NCBI GenBank assembly: GCA_964412395.1
Contig: CAYPOY010000170.1
Coordinates: 1-10,564, forward strand
Direction of reading: 5' to 3'
Source of the DNA: CAYPOY01 sp964412395
GTDB taxonomy: Bacteria > Chloroflexota > Anaerolineae > B4-G1
DNA: 10,564 nt
This document shows, piece after piece, positions 1-6,214 of this stretch. The notes under the pieces were generated by a model. It searched no databases and was not told the DNA's origin. It saw only the letters and a program-made list of their open reading frames with translations. Numbering within the stretch: the stretch's first letter is position 1; the number at the start of each line of letters is the position of its first letter. The position numbers were made by a program, and so were the translations under genes.

Positions 1-745
1 CCTTATACTGCTTGTGATTCTGACCTGAATTTGCGAAAACTTGGCGAGGGTATCCCGCCGCGAGTTGCTGCACCGGGATCGTCTGCTCCAGCACGCGCCG
101 CAGGTCGTTGGAGGATTCCACCGCCTGGCCCGTGGCCTGCGCCCATATCGTGATGCCCTCCGCCATCGCCTGGGGATCTAGCAGCGCCAGGTCCCCGGCC
201 AGGTCGATCACCTCACGCCGTAGCTCGTTGGTCAGATCCCGGTTGAGCATCAGCGAGCGACTGGCTCTATCGGTCTCGGTCGCCAGTTCCAAATAGGAGC
301 GCCCTGCCAGCGCCAGTGAGCCGGTGAGCGCGGTCCCGGCGAACTGCATTGAGCGGCCGATGCCCTGGATGTCACCGAGGAGCGAGTGGACGCCCTGCTG
401 CTCCAGCCGTGCTCGACTCAGGTCGCGCACGAAAAGGGCGGCGGCGCTGCCGGCCGTCTTGTATCCCTGCGCCGTCTCTTCGGCGCGCTTCCTCAAGCGC
501 TTCGCCTCGCGCTCTGCCCGCCGCAGCCGTCGAGCGAGTTCACCGCTCGCGCCGCCGGCTGCATCGAATTGCCGGCGCAGTCGGCCCGCCTCGCTCTCCG
601 CGGCCTGCAGGCGCGTGACGATCTTGCCGGATTTGTCGAACTCGAACGTCATCGCGCCCAACAGCACCTGGCGCAACTTCCCGGCCTCCTGACGCGCCGG
701 TTTTCCGTCAATCGTGATTCTGATTGCAAACGTGTTGCCTGGCAT
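1..745 (-). CDS. Phage tail tape measure protein, N-terminal part (runs off the left edge)
   Basis: Tape measure proteins set tail length during assembly of siphovirus- and myovirus-type tails and leave with the DNA on injection. The frame stays open from an ATG at 745 to the left edge (248 codons). A strong ribosome site, GGAGGTG, lies five bases before the ATG. Residues 1-30 form a short beta-like start (FAIRITIDGK). Residues about 40-110 are rich in Arg, Glu and Ala in a coiled-coil pattern. A Gly- and Ala-rich segment follows (GDIQGIGRSMQFAGTALTGS), then LRREVIDLAGDL...AMAEGITIWAQATG, which follows the layout of the conserved N-terminal region of tape measure proteins. That family match is by memory of the pattern. 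About the last 18 codons before the edge are AT-richer and look less like the family. The gene follows a regulatory gene directly, with no capsid or terminase genes in between. Confidence 0.72.
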   Translation of the reverse strand, partial: MPGNTFAIRITIDGKPARQEAGKLRQVLLGAMTFEFDKSGKIVTRLQAAESEAGRLRRQFDAAGGASGELARRLRRAEREAKRLRKRAEETAQGYKTAGSAAALFVRDLSRARLEQQGVHSLLGDIQGIGRSMQFAGTALTGSLALAGRSYLELATETDRASRSLMLNRDLTNELRREVIDLAGDLALLDPQAMAEGITIWAQATGQAVESSNDLRRVLEQTIPVQQLAAGYPRQVFANSGQNHKQYK

Positions 746-834
746 CTGAACACCTCCAAATAAAAACGTATATCACCGTCCGGCGATGGCGACAATCGCC
801 CCGTCGCCACGGCGGGGACTTCGTTATGTCAAGT
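746..834 (-). other. Short gap before the tape measure gene with two GC-rich hairpins
   Basis: This gap separates the second RHH-like gene from the tape measure gene. It holds two adjacent inverted repeats: GGCGA/TCGCC with a three-base loop (788-800), and CCCCG...CGGGG (799-817), which can extend inward to a three-base loop with one imperfect pair. Neither is followed by a convincing T run on the minus strand. They could be a weak terminator or structure in the leader of the tape measure message. A TTGACA (833-828, minus) has no partner -10 box at the right distance. Confidence 0.3.
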
Positions 835-1047
835 TCAGGTGTCGATATCGGAATAGTCCACGAAATACATCAGTTTTCTGGAGCGTTTCGGGATCGTCTT
901 GCCTACGCGCAATCGGGCCAGGCCCTCATACAGCAAGTAAGCCACCAGGTCGGAGGCGGTTATGCGTTCCTGGAGGGCCACCTCGTTGATGCTCTTCGCC
1001 AGGTCTGGTGGGATGCACCAGGTACGTTGAATTTTGGTATTCGACAC
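835..1047 (-). CDS. Small ribbon-helix-helix-like DNA-binding protein
   Basis: This is a 70-residue protein. Residues 4-12 (TKIQRTWCI) form a short strand, followed by two helices around a turn (PDLAKSINEVALQERITASDLVAYLLYEGLARL), the layout of CopG/Arc-type ribbon-helix-helix regulators. The C-terminal tail is basic (RVGKTIPKRSRK). I chose the GTG at 1047, which has GGAGAGAGGG upstream. A TTG at 1065 is in frame but lies inside the 11-bp repeat array, which looks regulatory rather than coding. Proteins of this family usually bind tandem or palindromic operators as dimers and repress their own promoter. The repeat array just upstream fits that role, though this is inference. The gene sits between an unknown gene and the tape measure gene, so it may control late genes. 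Assignment to the fold is moderate because the family is short and divergent. Confidence 0.55.
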   Translation of the reverse strand: MSNTKIQRTWCIPPDLAKSINEVALQERITASDLVAYLLYEGLARLRVGKTIPKRSRKLMYFVDYSDIDT

Positions 1048-1062
1048 CCTCTTCCCTCTCTC

Positions 1063-1117
1063 CAACCTAACTAACCCTTGACTAAGCCTTAACTAGACTT
1101 GCCCTTACTTGCCCTCC
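1063..1117 (-). promoter_or_regulatory. Five helically phased 10-11 bp repeats, likely operator of the RHH-like gene
   Basis: On the minus strand three imperfect 11-bp units run head to tail: TAGTTAAGGCT (1095-1085), TAGTCAAGGGT (1084-1074) and TAGTTAGGTTG (1073-1063). Just upstream, AGGGCAAGT occurs twice with a 10-bp period (1116-1097). Spacing close to one DNA turn would place a protein on one face of the helix. The array fills most of the gap between the preceding gene and the RHH-like gene. Binding by that protein is inferred. Confidence 0.55.
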
Positions 1118-1124
1118 CAAGAGC

Positions 1125-1505
1125 TCACTTTAGCAGGCTTTCGAGGTTTTCGACCGCCCCGCGTTGGGTCTCCTCCATTTGAGCGCATAGGGCCTCCACG
1201 TCCAGCACACTCGCCAGGTCTATCTCGGCTGCAAACCCCGTGGCCGCCATCCGCGTAGCCATCGCGGTCAAATCTCCGGCGGCCAGGTGGGATGCTCTCT
1301 CGACCACCGGCCGCAGCCGGCTCAGCGCTCCAGCGGCAATGGCCTTCCGTGCAAATCCCCAGGCCACGACGTCGCGATATCGCGGATCCGGAGACCTATC
1401 TTGCAGAAGGCCGGCTCGAATTGCAGCTTGTTCCTCGAGTTGGTCCGCATAGATGTACCAGGTGGGACTCTGGCCGCGCCTGGCTCCCGTTCGTCGCACA
1501 CGCAT
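1125..1505 (-). CDS. Hypothetical protein, 126 residues, with a poly-G tract before its start
   Basis: I do not recognise this protein. It begins with a basic stretch (MRVRRTGARRGQS), then TWYIYADQLEEQAAIRAGLLQD, and continues as an Ala- and Glu-rich, mostly helical, soluble protein with no signal peptide or membrane segment. The ATG at 1505 is chosen because GGGGTGAT, the end of a run of ten G, stands at the right distance to act as ribosome site. An in-frame GTG (1514) and a TTG (1550) also exist; with the TTG start the G run would be inside the coding region and its length would decide the frame. The gene lies between a sigma-like gene and an RHH-like gene in the same direction, so a regulatory or accessory phage role is possible, but nothing in the sequence proves it. 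Confidence 0.55.
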   Translation of the reverse strand: MRVRRTGARRGQSPTWYIYADQLEEQAAIRAGLLQDRSPDPRYRDVVAWGFARKAIAAGALSRLRPVVERASHLAAGDLTAMATRMAATGFAAEIDLASVLDVEALCAQMEETQRGAVENLESLLK

Positions 1506-1513
1506 ATCAATCA

Positions 1514-1523
1514 CCCCCCCCCC
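1514..1523 (-). repeat. Run of ten G (minus strand) at the start of the 126-residue gene
   Basis: The + strand shows ten C in a row. On the minus strand this G run ends eight bases before the preferred ATG and supplies the purine-rich ribosome site. Homopolymer runs of this length are prone to slippage. Confidence 0.85.
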
Positions 1524-1590
1524 ACAAATGTAATCAACTTGTGTACCCAATGCGATAACCCCCTCTTCACCGCCGGGGGGCTATCTGGCT

Positions 1591-2121
1591 CTATGCGGCG
1601 AATCCCGCCCGCGCGAATGCTACCCTCATCTTCCCCAGGTGGTAGGTGACCAGGCTCGGCCCGATCCCAAGCCTGTCCGCCGTCTCCCTCTTGGAGTAGC
1701 CTGCCATGATGCTATGGGCTATTCTCTCCGTGATCCCGCCGAGGGCAGCGATCACATCCTCGATCGCCTCGGCCAGATCGAGGGCGGGGTAGGGGCTCTC
1801 AGCCTCCAGGGCCAGGAATTCCCAGGGGGGGGCGGCGTCCTCGCCGTCGTCCCCCGTCGTCCCCTCCACGTTGCGGTTGGTGTGGAGGTTGAATTCCCGC
1901 CTGGCCCAGTCCCTGGCGACCCAGGCCAATTTGTTCACTACTTGGTTGACCGGGCGGGCCAGGAAATCCTGGTCGTCCTCTCGCTCCAACAGGGCGACCC
2001 ACATGACCTGCTCGAATTCTTCCGCCTCGATGTAGCCACTCCGGGCCGCATAGCTGCGGGCCAGGGCGATGCTCACATGGCCGATGCGCTCTGCCACTTC
2101 CTGCCTCTTTTCATCGTTCAT
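1591..2121 (-). CDS. Sigma-factor-like protein with a C-terminal region 4 helix-turn-helix
   Basis: This 176-residue protein has a helical N-terminal part (residues 1-80) with IEAEEFEQVMWVALLERED, similar to sigma region 2, and an acidic linker (residues 84-120). The C-terminal helix-turn-helix runs about residues 128-168 (TERIAHSIMAGYSKRETADR, then LGIGPSLVTYHLGKMRVAF), the pattern by which sigma70 region 4 reads the -35 box. It may act as a phage-coded sigma factor or late activator. The start ATG has AGGAGG eight bases upstream and overlaps the stop of the preceding gene in ATGA, so the two are translationally coupled. A run of eight C (1825-1832) codes for Ala-Pro-Pro in the linker; a slip there would remove the HTH. 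An alternative is a RinA/ArpU-like late regulator, which has a similar HTH. Confidence 0.65.
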   Translation of the reverse strand: MNDEKRQEVAERIGHVSIALARSYAARSGYIEAEEFEQVMWVALLEREDDQDFLARPVNQVVNKLAWVARDWARREFNLHTNRNVEGTTGDDGEDAAPPWEFLALEAESPYPALDLAEAIEDVIAALGGITERIAHSIMAGYSKRETADRLGIGPSLVTYHLGKMRVAFARAGFAA

Positions 2122-2366
2122 CCTATTTGCCTCCTGGGTTGTGTATCCTGCCTGTCCAGGGCCAGGGCCACCGCCACCCGTAACTCATCGCGGGTATAAG
2201 TGGCGAGTATGCGCCCCCCAGCGGTACGCTCCCACCGGTCGGGATCGTTGGGGACAGCGAGGGGGGTGTCGGCGGGGAGGGAGAGGGTAACCGTCTCCCA
2301 GGATGCGCCTTGAGCCGTCGGCGGCGTGGGGGTTTCCAGGTTCGGGAGAGTAAAATTGTAATTCAT
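2118..2366 (-). CDS. Hypothetical protein, 82 residues, coupled to the sigma-like gene
   Basis: I do not recognise this protein. The start chosen is the ATG at 2366, with AAGGG about nine bases upstream. An in-frame TTG at 2390 is less likely because it lies in the repeat hairpin. The first 40 residues are rich in Pro and Thr (NFTLPNLETPTPPTAQG). The second half, DRWERTAGGRILATYTRDEL followed by RVAVALALDR, looks like a small folded domain with a strand and a helix. It has no cysteine cluster, signal peptide or membrane segment. Its stop overlaps the start of the sigma-like gene by four bases, suggesting matched expression and possibly a partner role. Confidence 0.5.
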   Translation of the reverse strand: MNYNFTLPNLETPTPPTAQGASWETVTLSLPADTPLAVPNDPDRWERTAGGRILATYTRDELRVAVALALDRQDTQPRRQIG

Positions 2367-2389
2367 ATCTATGGCCCTTATATCCTGCA

Positions 2390-2461
2390 AAACCGGTCAA
2401 AGTGGTCAAAGCGGTCAAAAGACTATCTCGCCTTGACCAGTTTGACCGGTTTGACCGGTTT
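2390..2461. repeat. Inverted array of six 9-bp repeats over the primase stop codon
   Basis: Three copies of the nine-base unit GGTCAAA(N)(N) lie on the + strand at 2390-2418. Three copies in the opposite direction (TTTGACCGG-type) lie at 2433-2461. The two 29-base arms match at 25 positions; the four mismatches fall in two adjacent pairs, and the loop is 14 bases. On the minus strand the upstream arm codes for the Thr-Gly-Gln repeats at the primase C-terminus, and the downstream arm begins at the stop codon. The array could be iterons of a replication origin, a protein-binding site, or a strong hairpin that stops or protects the message. Confidence 0.85.
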
Positions 2462-5423
2462 CTGGACAGGAGAGAGCGTCCACATACTCTGCAATTTTGT
2501 CGGTGTACAGCCGCAACACCCGATAATGATGCTTCCCATCCCAGTACCGGTCGGTGTATCGACTGTCATCTCCCCGCGCCAGGTATCCCTCCTCAACCAA
2601 ATGCTTCCGCAGCGTGCGCTCTTTGACCGGGAAGTGTGCCCCTTCGTCGCGCAGGAAGCGGGCCACACGGTTGTAGGCCGCGCCAGGTAGAAGGTAGACA
2701 AACTCCGAGTCGTACCAGCCCAAAAACTCGGATCCCACCGCATCACCACCGATAATCCCATCGCCTCCCCGCGCCTTCAGCCTCACCTTGCCCTGGGCCA
2801 ACAGATTATCCAACACTTCCAAGAAGAGCACAGTTGGCCGCTCCCGCTCGATGCGCCGTGCCTGGGCCTCCGCCCCCGCCTTCAACGCTTCCCACCCGCG
2901 CTCCCGCCACGCTCGCGCCTCGGCTTCGGTCAACGCCCCCACCTCGACGGCATAGGCCTGCCCCAGGTCCAGGCCCAGGTAAAACGTCGCCAGGATGTCG
3001 GGGATACGCAGGTGGCGATCTTGCATCTCAGATAGCAGCCGCGTCCGCAGATCCAGCCGCGCTTGGGGCAAGGTCTGCGCCAGGTGATCCCACTGCTTGG
3101 CAAGCCAAAGAAGATACCCGGCCAGGGCATGAGGGTAACGGCCGGCCTCAGCCTGGGCCGCCGTCAGCCGCTCCAGATCCACGTCGCCTGGGTGCATCTC
3201 GACCGTGTACATCCGCGCCGTCACCGATTGCCCATCAGGCACCTGCTCACCGGTGGAGATCACCAGTCCACGCGGACGGTAGATGACGCGCAGGCGTAGA
3301 TCAGACGTCAGCCGGCCCCGCCCACCCCTATTGCCGACATTACGCACGATACGGGCCGCGTTGCGCTCCATCTCCCGCGCCTTGTATGGGTCACTCACCG
3401 GAGCGAAGTCGTCAATCACCAGCAGGGCGTCTTTGGCCAGAAAACAGGTCTTCTCCAGCCGGTTCGCCGTGTCGGTCCATAGGAACAGGTCCTTGTCGGT
3501 GAAAGCGCCGTAGTGACACAGGGCCAGCGCCGCCATCGTGCTTTTGAGCGTGCCGGTCACGCCGTAGAGCCAGGTCGTGAAAGCCGGGTACACGATCTCG
3601 GCCAACGGGGCCAGGTAGACGGCCGACCAGAGGGGGATGGTGATGGTTGGCGGAGCGATCTCCAGGAAACGCAGGCTGGCCTCAACCGCATCCCTTACGC
3701 CCTGAGGATGAGGGGGGAGACAGTAACGGTCGAGTTCCCGGTCCAGTTCTACTGCCACGCCCTCCGCCCCCAAAGCACCGTTAGCGTTGAGATATACACG
3801 ATGCTCCTCGATCTCCCGCCAGCCGGTGTGGGTGTAGACGTAGCGACTCGCCGCCCCGACGCTGCGCAGTTGAATCGCCTCCCGCAGCTGATCACGGGTG
3901 CGCCAGCCGGCCCGCACGACGGGCCGGACACCCCACACGTCGTTGACCCATCCTATCGCGGTGAACTTGCCCGCGTCCACCCGCGCAGTCGGCAGCCGCG
4001 TGTCGTCCTCCAACTGCCCGGTCACGGTGAACTGCCGCGTCACTTCCTCACCATCGTCGTGGGCCACGTCCTCGATGACCTCGGCTACGAAGTTGCACAA
4101 CGGCTCGGCGTATCTATCGCCGTCCCGCCCGTAGCGCACCGCGCATAGACACCCGCCCTCGACGACGTAACGGTCACCGTTCTGCCCGTTGCGCCGCTCG
4201 GCGGTAACCTCGCCCCGGGCAGCCTTGAGGTAGTAGTTGAACCGAGTAGGGCTGATTTTCAATACCTGGATCACCTGTTCCCGGTAGTCGGTCAGGGTGA
4301 ACGGGTCCAAGGCTACCAAGTGTCCAAAGAGAGTGCGCAGGGCGTCCTGTCGCTTATGTCCCTCAATCTGGGCCGTGCGCTCTACTTCCAGTGCCAGCCA
4401 TGTGGGAGCCACGTCCAACCGCTCCCGGAAGCCCTCGGCAGTCGCCCCATCCTGCGCCCAGGCATTCACGTCAGCCACCTGGTCGGGCAGCGCCACCACG
4501 CGCAGGAGTGGCTCCACAGCCCCAGCCAGGCCCGCCACGTTGGTGTGCCCGTCCCCATCCGGGACGACGTAAACCACTGCGCCGCGCTCGACGTGCCGCT
4601 CGATGCGGCCGGCCAAGTCGCCTGTCGGCCCGCCCCCGGCCAGCGCCAGCGCAGGGACGCCCCAACCGGTGAGGGTCACCGCGTCCCCCTGCCCCTCGAC
4701 GATGATCACCTCCTCGGCCCGAATTGAATACAAGGCATTGGGGTATGGACGTTCCGGGCCGGCCAGGTCGGCCGGAGGGTTGTAGTGTGCCTTTCCCTCG
4801 ATTGACCTGCCGGCCAGATAGACGACACGCCCGCCGCCGCGATGGACGTAGACGATGGCCCCGCCGACCCGGCCGGCCCACCGATTCAGCGCCTCAACCA
4901 CCCTCTGCGCCCGCTCATTGCCCAGGTCCGGGAGAGGGCCGCCGTCGGCGTAGCCCAACCCCTCGGTGTGGATCGTCTCATCCGACCAGGCCCGCCTGCG
5001 AGCGTAGGCCAGCGCTACCGGCGTCTCTTGGAGATGGGACGCAAAGTGACGAGCAGCCAGGGCCAGCGCGTCCTCGTACTCGCGCCGCTCCTGCGCCGCC
5101 TTCTCTTGCTCAGGTGTCCAGTTAGGTTTGGGGATACCGGCCCGCCGCGCCAGTTCGTCACGGGCCTGGGGGAAGGTGAGACCATCCCGTTTCATCAGCC
5201 AGGCGAACGCGTCCCACGTCTCGTGGCACGCGCCGTAGCAAGTGGCGTGGTCACCATAGACGGCCAGACTGGGGTTGCGGTCGTCGTGCCAGGGGCAACG
5301 CACCAGGACGGCCCGCCCACGTGGACGTCGGGGAAGCGGCCCCACCGTTTTCTCGACGAGAGCAGGGAAGTCGATAGCCCCGCGCACACGGCCGGTGTAC
5401 TCTTTCCACGTTGCTGCCTTCAT
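2415..5423 (-). CDS. Primase-helicase: CHC2-type zinc finger, TOPRIM and P-loop helicase fused
   Basis: This 1002-residue protein likely primes and unwinds DNA to replicate the element. Near the N-terminus is a zinc-finger pattern, C43-P-W-H46 and C62-YGA-C66-H67, as in DnaG-type primases. A TOPRIM core follows: E243 in VIIVEGQGDAV, then D289 and D291 in YVVPDGDGH, the acidic residues that bind metal. A helical linker (about 340-410) leads to a second half with Walker A GVTGTLKST (621-629, Lys627), Walker B LLVIDD (667-672) and a possible arginine finger in TARMYTVEM (about 736-744). The second half resembles the DUF927-type helicases found in phage and plasmid primases. The C-terminal 130 residues look like a winged helix, ending in three Thr-Gly-Gln repeats coded by DNA repeats. 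The ATG has GAGGTGA upstream and overlaps the preceding stop as ATGA. Domain calls are from visible motifs. Confidence 0.88.
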   Translation of the reverse strand: MKAATWKEYTGRVRGAIDFPALVEKTVGPLPRRPRGRAVLVRCPWHDDRNPSLAVYGDHATCYGACHETWDAFAWLMKRDGLTFPQARDELARRAGIPKPNWTPEQEKAAQERREYEDALALAARHFASHLQETPVALAYARRRAWSDETIHTEGLGYADGGPLPDLGNERAQRVVEALNRWAGRVGGAIVYVHRGGGRVVYLAGRSIEGKAHYNPPADLAGPERPYPNALYSIRAEEVIIVEGQGDAVTLTGWGVPALALAGGGPTGDLAGRIERHVERGAVVYVVPDGDGHTNVAGLAGAVEPLLRVVALPDQVADVNAWAQDGATAEGFRERLDVAPTWLALEVERTAQIEGHKRQDALRTLFGHLVALDPFTLTDYREQVIQVLKISPTRFNYYLKAARGEVTAERRNGQNGDRYVVEGGCLCAVRYGRDGDRYAEPLCNFVAEVIEDVAHDDGEEVTRQFTVTGQLEDDTRLPTARVDAGKFTAIGWVNDVWGVRPVVRAGWRTRDQLREAIQLRSVGAASRYVYTHTGWREIEEHRVYLNANGALGAEGVAVELDRELDRYCLPPHPQGVRDAVEASLRFLEIAPPTITIPLWSAVYLAPLAEIVYPAFTTWLYGVTGTLKSTMAALALCHYGAFTDKDLFLWTDTANRLEKTCFLAKDALLVIDDFAPVSDPYKAREMERNAARIVRNVGNRGGRGRLTSDLRLRVIYRPRGLVISTGEQVPDGQSVTARMYTVEMHPGDVDLERLTAAQAEAGRYPHALAGYLLWLAKQWDHLAQTLPQARLDLRTRLLSEMQDRHLRIPDILATFYLGLDLGQAYAVEVGALTEAEARAWRERGWEALKAGAEAQARRIERERPTVLFLEVLDNLLAQGKVRLKARGGDGIIGGDAVGSEFLGWYDSEFVYLLPGAAYNRVARFLRDEGAHFPVKERTLRKHLVEEGYLARGDDSRYTDRYWDGKHHYRVLRLYTDKIAEYVDALSCPETGQTGQTGQGEIVF

Positions 5424-5662
5424 TGCTTCACCTCTCGCACCAGCGGGTAGAGTTCGGCCTGTCGCAAAAGCATCGCCCTGCGATAGTGCCAGTATGTGGG
5501 AAGGTCGCTCTGGGCGCAGGCTGTCTCGGCAGCCGCACGCAGGCGGGCGACTTCGAGGTCTTGACGTGGGGCGAATTCTGCGGTAAAATGGGGCTGTGTA
5601 GTCCCGTCGTAACCCGCCTGCCCCACGTCGCCCGCGTGGGGTTTTGGCATTTCATTGGTCAT
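5420..5662 (-). CDS. Hypothetical protein, 80 residues, coupled to the primase gene
   Basis: I do not recognise this protein. The first 30 residues are polar and probably unstructured (MTNEMPKPHAGDVGQAGYDG). The rest is one or two helices (DLEVARLRAAAETACAQSDL, then PTYWHYRRAMLLRQAELY), a helical hairpin rich in Ala and Arg. It has one Cys and no membrane segment. Its ATG overlaps the stop of the gene before it and its stop overlaps the ATG of the primase gene, in both cases as ATGA, so ribosomes probably pass from one gene to the next. A role as replication accessory protein is suggested only by this position. Confidence 0.55.
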   Translation of the reverse strand: MTNEMPKPHAGDVGQAGYDGTTQPHFTAEFAPRQDLEVARLRAAAETACAQSDLPTYWHYRRAMLLRQAELYPLVREVKQ

Positions 5663-5889
5663 CGTCCATCCCCCGCAATTTGCGCCAACCCCGAAACGGA
5701 AGTATCATGACTCCGGCGTCGTGCCTCGTTGCCGATGCCAGACGCACCCGGCCCGGCCTCGACAACTGTGCCGGGTGCGTCGCTGTCTGTGGGAGACAAC
5801 AGCAAGTTGAAGGCGTGGGCGATGCGCTTCTGGCGCTCTCTCTCGGTGATACCCAGCGACTTGACCAGCGTTATCGTGTAGTCGCTCAC
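5659..5889 (-). CDS. Hypothetical protein, 76 residues, containing a 12-bp inverted repeat
   Basis: I do not recognise this protein. The GTG start is supported by an excellent ribosome site, AGGAGGTG, and by a GTGA overlap with the stop of the RHH-like gene. Residues 1-33 look like a real fold (MSDYTITLVKSLGITERERQ, then KRIAHAFNLLLS), with a strand and a helix. From residue 34 on, the chain is Gly-, Ala- and Ser-rich and looks unstructured, and this tail is coded across a perfect 12-bp inverted repeat. The tail may therefore exist because the DNA or RNA structure is conserved rather than the protein. The gene is the second of four coupled genes ending in the primase-helicase. Confidence 0.5.
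   Translation of the reverse strand: MSDYTITLVKSLGITERERQKRIAHAFNLLLSPTDSDAPGTVVEAGPGASGIGNEARRRSHDTSVSGLAQIAGDGR
5741..5781. repeat. Perfect 12-bp inverted repeat with 17-base spacer
   Basis: GACGCACCCGGC (5741-5752) and GCCGGGTGCGTC (5770-5781) are exact reverse complements. In RNA they would form a stable GC-rich hairpin inside the 76-residue gene. There is no T run, so it is not an ordinary terminator. Confidence 0.8.
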
Positions 5890-6095
5890 GTCGCCACCTC
5901 CTGAGCCGTCTGCGCCTGGGCCTGGTCGGGGTCGGAGGCGGGGGGCGATTTGGGTTGACCAACCACTTCTTGCCGCGCAGCCCGCCGGATAAGCCGGGCC
6001 AGCGCCTCATCGGCGGTGATTTCCCATCGGATCGCCAACTCCTCCAACACCACTCGCTCTAATAGCGGTACTCTCACGATTCGCAAGTTTGACAT
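5886..6095 (-). CDS. Small ribbon-helix-helix-like regulator at the head of the replication operon
   Basis: This 69-residue protein starts MSNLRIVRVPLLERVVLEEL, a short strand followed by a helix, then AIRWEITADEALARLIRRAA, a turn and second helix, the ribbon-helix-helix layout. The tail from residue 47 is Pro-, Gln- and Ala-rich. I chose the ATG at 6095, which has GGGAGGG seven bases upstream; a GTG at 6131 is in frame but lies inside the inverted repeat of the promoter region. It is the first gene after the extended -10 promoter and its stop overlaps the next start as GTGA. Position and fold suggest it represses its own operon by binding the inverted repeats upstream, as CopG- and Arc-type proteins do. 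Direct evidence for binding is not in the sequence. Confidence 0.58.
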   Translation of the reverse strand: MSNLRIVRVPLLERVVLEELAIRWEITADEALARLIRRAARQEVVGQPKSPPASDPDQAQAQTAQEVAT

Positions 6096-6116
6096 TGTGC
6101 ACCCTCCCGAAATGCA

Positions 6117-6155
6117 ACTACTCCCAGTCACAAGCTTCTGTTACCTGGGAGTAGT
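6117..6155. promoter_or_regulatory. Inverted-repeat operator overlapping the early promoter
   Basis: ACTACTCCCAG (6117-6127) and CTGGGAGTAGT (6145-6155) are exact 11-base reverse complements with a 17-base spacer. The right arm overlaps the -10 box (6153-6158), so a protein bound here would block RNA polymerase. The left arm lies in the leader before the RHH-like gene. Confidence 0.65.
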
Positions 6156-6161
6156 ATACCA
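6153..6161 (-). promoter_or_regulatory. Extended -10 promoter of the replication operon
   Basis: On the minus strand TGG-TATACT gives a TGn extended -10 box. No good -35 box stands upstream, which is normal for extended -10 promoters. Transcription would start near 6146 and leave a leader of about 50 bases before the RHH-like ATG. Confidence 0.5.
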
Positions 6162-6214
6162 TGAGAGGTTGGGCAAAAAGGGTTAATTATCCTTAATTCC
6201 TTAAATGCACAATG

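Noticed and set aside
828..833. TTGACA before the tape measure gene (minus strand)
   Set aside because: No -10 box occurs 16 to 19 bases downstream; the sequence there is a GC-rich hairpin.
1559..1580. Terminator after the sigma-like gene
   Set aside because: CCCCC/GGGGG gives only a five-base stem with an 11-base loop and no T run.
2390..2461. CRISPR array
   Set aside because: The repeat unit is nine bases with no unique spacers, and half of the units are inverted.
3513..4148. Open frame on the + strand opposite the primase gene
   Set aside because: It is antisense to a gene with clear motifs, has no ribosome site and no family pattern; long antisense frames are common in GC-rich genes. 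The same holds for 4842-5450 and 1639-2199 on the + strand.
5659..6095. Toxin-antitoxin pair formed by the RHH-like gene and the 76-residue gene
   Set aside because: The second protein shows no known toxin motif, and the two genes continue in a coupled operon with the primase.
6176..6193. Terminator after the 452-residue gene (GGATAATTAACC followed by a T run on the minus strand)
   Set aside because: The stem is short, AT-rich and has a mismatch with no room for a loop, so termination is doubtful.
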